Positions 53,386 to 62,618 of a stretch of 64,000 nt of DNA are shown piece after piece. Source of the DNA: Agapanthus africanus. Its lineage: Eukaryota; Streptophyta; Magnoliopsida; Asparagales; Amaryllidaceae. A program made the translations under genes and the position numbers. The DNA is taken from NCBI GenBank assembly GCA_030015575.1, contig CM057342.1, positions 259,742,867 to 259,806,866 of the forward strand, written 5' to 3'. Positions within the stretch are counted from its first letter, which is position 1. Every line of letters begins with the position of its first letter. The notes under the pieces were generated by a model. That model was not told the origin of the DNA and made no database searches. It worked only from the letters and a program-made list of their open reading frames with translations.

Positions 53386-53632
53386 TGCATAGTGGTATTC
53401 CTTTATGAATATCCAGCACCTCATTCGATGAGGAAAGAGCCGAGATCCCTTCACCGGGAGTGAACTCTTTAGCAAAAACTAGCATATGCTACAACCCACT
53501 CGGTTTTGTCTTTTGATTGCTTCTCTAGTTATTTCTTTGCATAATGGTATTCCTTGTTGAATATCCAGCACCTTATTCGATGAGGAAAGAGCCGAGATCC
53601 CTTCACTGGGAGTGACCTCTTTAGCGAAACTA
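53386..53632 (+). repeat. duplicated leader box in CA2
   Basis: Two ~90-bp copies (from ~53386 and ~53532) containing TTTGCATARTGGTATTC, a TTCG hairpin (CCTCATTCGATGAGG; second copy CCTTATTCGATGAGG) and GATCCCTTCACCGGGAGTGA. The second copy has CTGGG for CCGGG. Confidence 0.82.
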
Positions 53633-53730
53633 GCAAAAGCCTAAAAACACTCCTTTTCCAAATCACTCGATTCTACAACGATATCAAGTTCATTACACAA
53701 AAGGTTTTCTTAAAAACCTGTCGTAGCCTT

Positions 53731-53968
53731 CCGTCATTTCAGATAAGTGCTATTTAGTATCCGTGCTTCGTTTGTTGACTATGTTAAGGTGTAGTGTGCG
53801 GTAGCTAATTAGTGCTTATCTGCAACCATATGATGCGATTGGATTAGGGTAGTCGTATGACTTTGTTGACTATGTTAAGGGTCGTACGGGTGGATTTAAT
53901 TCAATCAGGAAATGACGGGTTGAACTTGGCTAGCGCTTATGATTTGTTGACTATGTTAAGGTCATAAG
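53731..53968 (+). ncRNA. structured leader domain of CA2
   Basis: Closing stem CCGTCATTTC (53731-53740)/GAAATGACGG (53909-53918). Hairpin 1 outer stem 53742-53757 with 53805-53820, 15 of 16 pairs. Hairpin 2: GATTGGATTA/TAATTCAATC (53837-53846, 53897-53906) and CGTATGAC/GTCGTACG (53854-53861, 53881-53888). Hairpin 3: CTTATGA/TCATAAG (53936-53942, 53962-53968). Each apex is TTTGTTGACTATGTTAAGG with an inner TTGAC/GTTAA pairing. Confidence 0.7.
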
Positions 53969-54408
53969 TTGCTAAGGGAAAAATATTATTGGGATTTCAA
54001 GTGTTGAAATTTGCAATGAGATTGCATACCTTCTATGAGATAGTTGGATCCCGATACCCACAGCGAGTAAGAGTTACTCCTGGGAGAGTTTTTCACTTTA
54101 CAATTAGCCGATCAAGCAAGTGTCTAGAAAGGTGTTAACGGGGTTACGCCCCTGGGAAAACGAGGTTTATTTTAATTAGGTCCGTGTGAAAGCACGGGTG
54201 AACCTTCGTCAAAGTACCGACACTGGCCTGGCCGAAAGACTGGCGAACTTTTAGGCTGTAATTAATCCCGGCTAATCTTACCTTTTAGGGTTTGAAGGAA
54301 GATTTGATAAAAACAGTGGGAGCTATCTTGATTAGATAAGATAATAACCAATCTAATCTTGTAAGAGCGCACGCAGTGTTTTCTTCTCTCTATCTCCTGG
54401 TAGCGACC

Positions 54409-54930
54409 ATGTCACGTCTTAATCAAGATAATAATATGGATGTATTGACCGAACCCGCTTGTTATACTGAGCTGGGGAACGTTGGTTCCGCTATATCTTA
54501 TAATTGTTATAAGATCAAGCAAGAAATAGGGGAATATCTGGATTCCCACACAACCCAAATGAGTAATGAGTGTGTTGATGCATCTTCTTTGGGTGTGTTC
54601 ATTACTGAGAACTGTTTCTGAGTACACTCTACGTCCTGGGTATTAGATACCGGATTGGGATCCCATATATGTAATATGTTACATGGGCTAAAGAATGGTA
54701 GAGAAATGGGAAAAAGTGATCATTCACTAAAAGTAGGGAATGGTGCAAGTGTTGCAGCCAAAGCAGTTGGAGAATATCACCTTGTATTACCAACTGGTAA
54801 TACATTGATTCTGAACAAATGTTATTACATACCGAACCTGATATGCAATATTATATCAGTTTCTTTATTAAGTAAAGAAGAATATAATCTTGTATTGCAG
54901 GATAATGTTATGAACATTTTCCTGAATTAA
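54409..54930 (+). pseudogene. CA2 gag remnant and protease
   Basis: Starts at ATG 54409 (MSRLNQDNNMDVLTEPACYTE), stops at TGA after ENCF, and continues in frame with TSWVLDTGLGSHICNMLHG, the copia protease active site (DTG). The end is VSLLSKEEYNLVLQ. Normal copia gag carries a ~250-residue capsid before this point; none is present here. SYNCYKIKQEIGEY may be a decayed zinc knuckle (weak). Confidence 0.75.
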
Positions 54931-55030
54931 AAGTTGATTGGATCAGGCACGTTATGTAATAGCATATATGTTCTAAATCAAACTACAGTTCTTAACGTAC
55001 AGAACACACATAAGAGGAAAAGTTGAGAAA

Positions 55031-55961
55031 TGAACGAATCCTTCTTGTGGCATTGTAGACTAGGTCATATCAATGCGACACGGCTAGCTAAGTTACATAA
55101 AAATGGATATTTAAATCAGTTTGAATTTACATCATATGAAACTTGACAGTCATGTCTCAAAGGTAAAATGACCAAAACTCCGTTTACTGGACACGGAGAA
55201 AGAGCTACTGAACTCTTGGGACTGATACATAGTGATGTATGCGGTCCCATGTCTACACATGGCAGGAATGGTTCTTCGTACTTCATTATATTCACTGACG
55301 ATCTCTCAAAATTCGGACATGTGTTCCTGTTAAAACACAAGTCTGAAACTTTTGACAAATTCAAAGAATATAAGTATGAAGTTGAGAATCAGTCGGGTAA
55401 AAGTATTAAAATCCTTCGATCTGATCGGGGAGGAGAATACTTGAGCACGGAGTTCCTGGATTATTTAAAAGAGAATGAGATTCTCTCTCAGCTTACTCCT
55501 CCGTATACACTACAGCACAACGGTGTATCGAAGTGGAGGAATCGCACTTTATTAGATATGGTGCGCTCTATGACGAGTACTGCTGAGTTACCTATTTCCT
55601 TTTGGAGTTATGCGCTTGAGAAGCCGCCTACATATCGAATAGAGTTCCATCCAAATCAGTGCCTACTACTCCATATGAGATATGGAATGGGAAGAGACCA
55701 TCTCTTAAACGAGTTAAGATATGGGGTTGTCCGGCCTATGTTGAAAAGAAAAATCCGGACAAGCTCGAGGCAAGGTCAGTACCGTGTAAGTTTGTTGGAT
55801 ATCCCAAACATTTGCGAGGGTATATATTCTACCACACTGAGGAACAAAAGGTGTTTTGTTTCTCGGCATGCCACTTTTTTAGAAAAGGAATTTCTTATGG
55901 AAGAAATTAGCGATCATGAGGTAGAACTGGAAGAAGTTCCAGCTAGACAAACTAACAGCTG
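55031..55961 (+). pseudogene. CA2 integrase
   Basis: FLWHCRLGHINATRL and QSCLKGKMTKTPF form the H-H-C-C pre-integrase region, with a stop before QSCL. Core: LIHSDVCGPM (first Asp), LRSDRGGEYLS (second Asp); the Glu is replaced or shifted in VSKWRNRTLLDM, where relatives have VSERRNRTLLDM, so the catalytic Glu has become Lys. A frameshift at ~55640 moves the rest to another frame (TPYEIWNGKRPSLKRVKIWG). Nuclear cDNA integration would be its role; it is dead. Confidence 0.82.
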
Positions 55962-55966
55962 ATGAT

Positions 55967-56830
55967 TTGGTAGAACCGGAGGATTCAATAGTTCCTGACG
56001 AACCTCAGCCTCTCCGCAGATCTAGTAGGGTTCCTCATCCGCCTGAGAGATACTACGGTTTTCTCAATGACTGTGGGAGGGAGGATTGCATCAGGAAGAT
56101 GATGACCCAACTAGTTTCTAGCAGGCCATCACAAGTGGGGACTCTGTGAAACGGCTGGATGCTATGCGATCTGAGATGGAATCCATATACACCAACAAAG
56201 TATGGACTTTGGAAGTTGCTCCTGAAGGGGTAAAACCCATTGGGAGCAAGTAGATCTTGAGAAGATTCTTGGTGTAGATGGAAAAGTTGAGACTTTCAAA
56301 GCTAGACTTGTTGGAAAATGTTTTCGTCAACGAACAAGTGTGGATTGTGATGAAACCTTTTCTCTAGCGGCTATGCTTAAGTCTATCTGGATCCTACTTG
56401 ACATTGCTGCATACCATGACCATGAAATCCGGCAGTTGGACGTCAAGCCCGCTTTTCTAAATGGTGATTTAGAAGAGAGTGTGTACATGACACTGCCAGA
56501 GGGCTTCATAGACAGTGGGAGCAGCGGAAAGGTGTGCAAGTTGCTTAAATCAATATACGGATTAAAGAAGGCATCGCGGAGTTAAAACATCTGTTTTGAT
56601 GTGGCAGTCAAAGAGTTTGACTTCATCAAAATGGTAGATGAACCTTGTATATACAAGAAGGTTGTAGAGAGTATGGTTGTCTTCCTCGTATTGTATGTGG
56701 GTGACATACTCTTGATAGGAAATGATGTTCATATGCTACACTCAGTTAAGCTCTTCTTATCACTAAGTTTCTCCATGAAGGATTTGGGTGATGCCTCTTA
56801 CATCCTGGGGAGAAACACTGGACAGCTATG
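55967..56830 (+). pseudogene. CA2 reverse transcriptase
   Basis: Linker RSSRVPHPPERYYGFLND, then RT pieces: WLDAMRSEMESIYTNKVWTL, then after stops TFSLAAMLKSIWILLDIAAY, IRQLDVKPAFLNGDLEE (first catalytic Asp), KSIYGLKKASRS and VLYVGDILLIGND. The catalytic YVDD is YVGD, so one essential Asp is lost. CA1 retains YVDD at the same place, in a shifted frame. Confidence 0.82.
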
Positions 56831-57100
56831 AAGGGCATTCTTAAGTACTTGAGAAGGACTAAAGAAATGTTCTGGGTGTATGGTAACGATGAACTCCAAG
56901 TGGAGTCCTTTACCGGTTCGAGCTTCCAGAGTGATAAGGTCGACTGTAAGACAGTCTCGGGTTTTGTCTTTACCCTCGGTGGAGGGACAGTATATTGAAA
57001 GAGTTCCAAGCTAGATACCATGGCAGACTCAACGATAAAGGGTGAATACATCGCTACCAACGATGCTACCAAAGAAGCTGTCTGGGTATAGATGTTCATG
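56831..57100 (+). pseudogene. CA2 RNase H
   Basis: ILKYLRRTKEMFWVYG, FQSDKVDCKTVSGFVFTLGGG and SSKLDTMADSTIKGEYIA with DATKEAVWV are the copia RNase H motifs. In-frame stops are present. Confidence 0.78.
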
Positions 57101-57360
57101 AGATGAACTTGGTTCCTACCATTGTGGCGACAATGGAGTTGTGGCTTTAGCCTAGGAACCCCGGTCCCATCAGTGATCCAGACATATTCTTAAGCAATAT
57201 CACCTGATCAAGGAGATGGTTGATCTCCGGGCGATCGAGGTCAGGAGAGTTGAGACGAAGAATAACACGGTGGATCCACTCATATAGGCCAAACCCCAGA
57301 TACAATTTGAGAGATTTTGGGATGTTGGGTATAAGATACTACAACAACTGGCCTCAGTGC

Positions 57361-57371
57361 AAGTGGGAGAT
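57361..57371 (+). other. CA2 polypurine tract
   Basis: AAGTGGGAGAT immediately before the 3' LTR TGTTAG. Confidence 0.8.
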
Positions 57372-58056
57372 TGTTAGTTGTATGTATGCCCTAGAGGCCA
57401 TTATTGTACATGATTGTATATTATAATGGATGCTTGGACATATATAGATAGGACTTTCTTGCTCGACATGATAGTATGCTATCCGGTTACTCTTTATCTT
57501 AACATGTTGACTAGTATTGTGATACTGTCTTGCTCTCACATATTGGTAAAGCCCTTAGGATGTGTACTTGACTATCAGGATTATGATGCTGATCATACTA
57601 GTAGGGCCAGGGTAGTCCACAAGTTCATCCTTTAATTGTTCCTAGTCGAGGGTGTATCGAGACGGGGCATCGATATTCCAGAGTAGTCTAGCGTATACGC
57701 TTCTTGACCCATTTGATGGGCGATGGATGATCCCATATCCATTGGTGTTTGACATTAAAGATTGTATACGGGTGCTCAGTAGAGACTGGATACACTGAAC
57801 ATGACTCGCCGAGAACTCCTAGATGGTATTATACCTAACGTCAGATAGCAGTTCTCTGGTGACACTGGTACAGGTTAGTCTTTAGACCCGAAATCGTCAT
57901 AGAGTCTTGTGTGATTCCCACTGTGCTTTAATTTCCACCCTACCGCGTTCAAGAGAGCATGCAAAACGGTGGTTTTTGGGTACAGTCCCGAGTCACATGG
58001 AGGCAATGAGCGATAGGAAGGGATTCGTCTCTCCTGGTATTGGGGGTTGATGTTGT
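57372..58056 (+). mobile_element. CA2 3' LTR, first 685 bp
   Basis: Begins TGTTAGTTGTATGTATGCCC, with CCCTAGAGGCC. Interrupted at 58056 by CB3; the remainder must lie beyond the window. Confidence 0.9.
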
Positions 58057-60313
58057 TGTTGGAGATAGTGCCCTCAGAGTCAATTATTGGATCACAGGCA
58101 CGTGATTGCAATGATTGAGGGAGGACCTATCCCGGTGGGACAGTCTTACTCGAGATGATAGTATGCTATCTGGTTTATCTTTATCATCGTGTACTGCTTT
58201 AGGTGACCTGACACGTCGCTATTACACGTTGATAGAGCCCCTAGGATTCTTGCTTGACGACCAGCAGTATGATGGCGATCATATACGTGGGAGCTGGGGT
58301 CTATAAGCACATCCTTAAAAGGTCCCTAGTCGTGGGAGTTTCGAGACTGGGCATCGATACTCCATTAGTAGACTAGTGTATACAGTCGAGACCCCGACGA
58401 GGGGCGGTGGCCGGTCTTACAAGCCACTGGTGTCAGTTGGTTCACCTAAGATGTATACAGGTGCTCATTGGGTTATGAGTACACCGGACAGGACTCGCCG
58501 GGAACCTGCTAGTTGGGATTATACCAGACGTCAGATAGCAGTTCCCAGGTGACATGTGTACAGGTTAGTTCATCGACCTGAGATCGTCATTTGTCTCGTG
58601 TGAGTTCCCACTGTACTTTGATTACTACCTTACCACGGCTCAAAGGAGTCGTGCAAACAGGTTTTAGTTGGGTACAGTCCCGAGCCACATGGAGGCAGTG
58701 AGCGGATCTGCAGGGGTTCGTCTCTCCCGGTATTGGGGGTGAGGTCGCGCTGTGTCTAGGAGAGCCATTACGCAAAGCCCTCGGCCGAGGCAGGAGATTT
58801 ACTGGTAGGTATTCCAGTAGTATCTCAGGGCGTTCTGGGCTACGCTCCGACACGACTTGTACCGCCTTTGGGGGTCTGACTTTTACCAACCCCCTAGGCC
58901 CGCCATACGATACTCATAGACGAACGGACCGGACTGTACGGATATTGTCACTGACAGGCTCAGTTGGGTGTCGGGGTGAGCTTCCTCATCGACATCCCTT
59001 TTGGTCAATAGCTGGTGGCCCGTCACGTATTGGCTTATACCTCTGACGTGCCAGTGGTTAAATCCACAGCCATAGTATTGACGAGTCTTTAGAGTCCACC
59101 ACACTTACAGTTACTCAAGCTTTCGGGCGAAACGCTGTAGAGGCCGTATGGAGATATGGCAGGGTCCGATCAGATACGTGCGGTATTGCACGGATCAGGA
59201 TCGGACAGTTTTGTACTAGTGGCCGTATAGTAATATGGCAGGGTTTGATCTGATACGTGCGGTATTGCACGGATCAGGATCGAACGGATTTTACTAGCCG
59301 GCTTTGGCTTAAGCCGGTCTTAGTCTAGTACAGTGTAGATTTTGTCTCATTGCATTTGTATCCGGTCGGAATACAGATGCGGGTGTGTATGCACAATATC
59401 GGGGTTTTCCTGTAATTTATTACGGGACCAGTTTTCTGGAGTTGCCAGTTTGCATTCCGTTCCGGCCGGTTTTCCTTTGTTCTTTCCCGGCCGGACTTTT
59501 CCGATGGAGGGGGTTATTTGCAGTTTTGCAAATAACACTTTGTGGAGGGGTTTCTTTGCATAATGTTTGATTATGATACCTTTCATTTCTTTCATCCATT
59601 GACTTGCTTTTTATTGTGATTGAAAGGGTATGGTTTGGATTTGATATAAGCATGGTTGATGTTTTGTTGTCCTTGGATGTGGTCACCTTTTCTTTGCTCC
59701 TACCATCACCTCCCTTGTATTAGTTCCTCCTCCACCCTTCTCATTTTGATATGATAAGTCTTTCATGGTTATGAGAAAAGAGAAAAAGAAGAAAAAGAAA
59801 GAGAGAAAGAAAAAGAATGAGAGAGTTCATCTTTGTTATGGGAGGAATTCTTCATCTCCTTCTTCTTCTTGTTTCGGAAAAATGCAAGCACCATTTTTCC
59901 TAACCCCAATCCTCCATCATGGCAACAACAAACCCCAAAGGAGACTATGATTCTACACTACACTTCCTACAGCATATCTTGAGCATGTCGAGTTGCCGGC
60001 TTCATGCTCGAGTTGCCTCGGTATTGAGGCGGGAGCCCGTAAAAGACGAAGGCGATGTGGTGCCCTTTCCGGCGAGGAGGCGACGATTTGGAGACTACAC
60101 TTTCCGCGGGAGATCGGGGCGATGATGAGAAGACCGGAGGACTCGGATCTCGTGGTATACTTCTTTTCCCATCTCTTGTTAGCTAGCGTAGGTTAATGGT
60201 TAACGATCCGGGTTTTCTTTGTCCGCGGTAGCGCCGGTTTCCGAGTAAGGAAAATTTTTGATTCCGCATTTTGGCCTCGAGTAAGACGGCCGGGGCGCTG
60301 CCGTGGCGCAACA
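58057..60313 (+). mobile_element. CB3 5' LTR
   Basis: Starts TGTTGGAGATAGTGCCCTCA, ends GGCGCTGCCGTGGCGCAACA. Homologous to the solo LTR 2570-4595. Contains two 43-nt near-palindromes (59164-59206 and 59243-59285). A short GA-rich ORF near 59765 is low-complexity sequence. Confidence 0.92.
59164..59285 (+). repeat. duplicated 43-nt near-palindromes in CB3 LTR
   Basis: Copy 1 arms GTCCGATC/GATCGGAC, copy 2 arms GTTTGATC/GATCGAAC, both around GATACGTGC/GCACGGATC. The arm changes keep pairing (with G-U). Small flanking hairpins GCCGTAT/ATATGGC repeat with them. Confidence 0.85.
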
Positions 60314-60331
60314 TGGTATCAGAGCCACGCC
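60314..60331 (+). promoter_or_regulatory. CB3 primer-binding site
   Basis: TGGTATCAGAGCCACGCC directly after the LTR; initiator-Met tRNA type. Confidence 0.92.
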
Positions 60332-60764
60332 ATTAACCTTACCTAGCTTCGTTTGATGTGTTTGCGTTTCCGATCGACCGAAATTTCCAAAAACCGTATT
60401 TTTCTAGCACATCAGTTTCTGTTGAAATTTTTTGAAGTCTAAAAATTTTTCAGGTGGTCTCAGAATGATGTGCAGGGTGTTATAAGACCACTGTAAAAAT
60501 TTGACAACTTCAGTCGACTACCTGAGCGCGGAAGGGCGGCCAAACACCACCTTTGGCCGCGCTTCCGCCGCACTCTGGTGTCATCACTGTTCCCAATTTT
60601 TCCAGTGGGCTTGTGTGATAATTTTAGGGGTTTTGGGATATTAAATTTGGGCCCAGGTTTTCTGTGACTGCTACAGTTTTGATTGGGGGCCCACTTGTTA
60701 ATTTTTGGTCAATCGGAAAATTTTAAACACATTATTTCACAGTATTTACATTATATCTGCGACC
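60332..60764 (+). other. CB3 leader, upstream part
   Basis: Non-coding, between PBS and the decayed splice donor (GACC|GTGAAT). Contains the GC-rich stem-loop at 60524-60575. No gene. Confidence 0.65.
60524..60575 (+). ncRNA. PBS-proximal GC-rich stem-loop of CB3
   Basis: GCGGAAG/CTTCCGC outer and CGGCCAAA/TTTGGCCG inner stems, loop CACCACC; 210 nt after the PBS start. Covaries with CA1 and CA2. Confidence 0.72.
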
Positions 60765-61734
60765 GTGAATGTCACTTGATCGGTAAATCCGGTCTAACTG
60801 CTATAGCCCGGTTAGACGGATTTACGAACGTGACCTTCACGTTGATGTTCTATGTATTTGCTGTGTTGTTGCGGATCGGTCGTGGGGGATAGCCTGGATG
60901 CAATGCTAGTACTGTTTTGGTGTATTATGTACATTTGATATTGCGGGGCGAGCGTCCGACATGTGGACTGCCGTCACTGCCTGTTTGTATTATTCTTTTG
61001 GGGCACGACCTGGTTGCGGTCGATGTACCCGGTATATGTATATTTTACTTTCTGTACTAGGATTACCCCGCGGAGGGGTGCTCGGATAGCCGGGTTCTGG
61101 AGGGCAACGGGCCCGCATCTCATGGCATTGAGACGGAGGGGGCTTCAGTCTGGAATTGGCGGGCTATTCGCCGCACTCGTAGGGGGTACAGGTTGACCCA
61201 GGAGGGATGCCCAAGTTGCCGGATTCCGTGAAGTGCTGGGTGGTCCATTCACGGTACTGAAGGGGGCTGCCTCGCTTCAGGTTTTGGCGGGTGACTTGCC
61301 GCGCCCGTAGGGGTCTAGGATTTCATTGCACAGGCTATCCACACGACCAGGGGAACGTCGGGTTTCAGCAGCGGCTCTGTGAAACCCGGGGCTTCCAGAT
61401 ATCTGTATTGTTCTGTGATACTGTACATTTCTGTGATGTTGCATTTTATTCACGCCTTGAGCGAAATACTATATATTGGTATATATATTAGTAGATGTTG
61501 TATATGTTTTACATCCGCGCTAGTCCAGTCCCCGCTCTGCCGTTAGTTAGCTAACCTAACGGGTGATGACGGGACCCAGTGGCAAATGCGGATGGCATAT
61601 ACGTACGTCAGTATATTTTCGTTCTTTGTGGTGTGATCAATTGATGGGACTGCGTTGATTCGGATCAATGCAAGATAAACAAACCTATTCTGATGTTGTT
61701 GGAACACTTTTCAAAAAGCTGTTATTGCAAGGAC

Positions 61735-61975
61735 GTTCACTTTTGTTTTGCATCGTGGTATTCATCTGGAATATCCTGCTCCTCAGTCGACGAGGCAAGG
61801 GCCGAGATCCCTTCACCGGGAGTGACCCCTTGGACAGAAGTTTGCGTCAGGGCATTAACTTCACTATAGCCGATTACTTTTGCTTTGCATCGTGGTATTC
61901 AGTTGGAATATCCTGCACCTCATTCTACGGGGAAAGAGCCGAGATCCCTTCACCGGGAGTGACCTCTTTAGTAAA
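61735..61975 (+). repeat. duplicated leader box in CB3
   Basis: Two copies ~130 bp apart with TTTTGCATCGTGGTATTC, CCTCAGTCGACGAGG (copy 2 CCTCATTCTACGGGG) and GATCCCTTCACCGGGAGTGA. Confidence 0.82.
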
Positions 61976-62076
61976 GGTTTTCGTCACTATATTTTATAAA
62001 AGGCTATGCAGTTCCTTCAACGATATCAAGTTCATTACGTTAAAGGTTTTTCGCCAAAAAAACCAGCCGTAGCCCT

Positions 62077-62319
62077 CCGTCATTTCCTACAGGTATTATT
62101 TGGTATTCGTGCTGCGTTTGTTGACCTAGTCAAGACGTAGTGTTCGGTAGCTAAGTGGTACTTGTTTGTTGCATAAGTGGGATTGGTTAGGACAGTCGTG
62201 CGGCCTTGTTGACCTAGTCAAGGGCACGTACGGTTGGGTTTAATGCAATCCAGAATAATGACGGGTTGAACTTGACTGGCGGTTTATGGTTTGTTGACCT
62301 AGTCAAGGTCATAAACCGC
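62077..62319 (+). ncRNA. structured leader domain of CB3
   Basis: Closing stem CCGTCATT/AATGACGG (62077-62084, 62257-62264). Hairpin 1 outer stem ACAGGTATTATTTGG pairs with CTAAGTGGTACTTGT (62151-62165) using several G-U pairs. Hairpin 3 has a perfect 10-bp stem GCGGTTTATG/CATAAACCGC (62279-62288, 62310-62319). Apices read TTGTTGACCTAGTCAAG. Confidence 0.7.
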
Positions 62320-62618
62320 TTGGGGTAAAAATCACATCGGGAGTTTCAAAAGAACTGAAACTTGCCAGGCATGCACATACCTTCTGGAGTGTGGTGACTT
62401 GAGTGGATTCCGTCAAGTTATCATGCGATGATAGTTGGATCCCGATTTCCACTGATGAGTTAGTTTACTCCTCGGGTGATCCCGACTAATTCTTCTTTCA
62501 GGTTTGGAGGAGAATTTGAGGTACAGTGGGAGGTTTCCTGATTAGACAAAGTGATAACCATTCTAATCTAGGTTAGAGTGCACCCTGAGTGTTTCTTTTC
62601 TCTCTCTCTCTTTCGCAG

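Larger units (their letters stand above)
52539..54403 (+). other. CA2 candidate leader intron
   Basis: Starts CTGCGACC|GTAAGTGT, ends CTCTCTATCTCCTGGTAG|CGACC, six bases before the gag ATG. A CTAAT branch-like motif lies ~50 nt upstream of the AG. Length 1865 nt. Corresponding boundaries exist in CA1 and CB3. It holds the duplicated boxes and the multi-hairpin domain. Confidence 0.5.
49825..58056 (+). mobile_element. CA2: Angela-like copia element, truncated and interrupted
   Basis: Plus-strand relative of CA1 with PBS, ~2.85-kb leader, broken pol, PPT and the first 685 bp of the 3' LTR before CB3 interrupts it at 58057. Gene order protease-integrase-RT-RNase H is that of Ty1/copia. It lacks a capsid domain, as does CA1, so the deletion is ancestral to the subfamily. 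Confidence 0.9.
60765..62618 (+). other. CB3 candidate leader intron
   Basis: Donor GTGAAT (GTAAGT in CA1 and CA2), acceptor TCTCTCTCTCTTTCGCAG|CGACC, branch-like TTCTAATC ~45 nt upstream. Length 1854 nt. Carries two leader boxes (61735-61975) and the multi-hairpin domain. Confidence 0.42.

Noticed and set aside
59765..59950. Lysine-rich ORF MRKEKKKKKKERKKK
   Set aside because: GA-rich low-complexity stretch in the CB3 LTR.
60314..60331. tRNA-like sequence at the copia PBS sites
   Set aside because: Only the 12-18 nt complementary to a tRNA 3' end is present; there is no cloverleaf.
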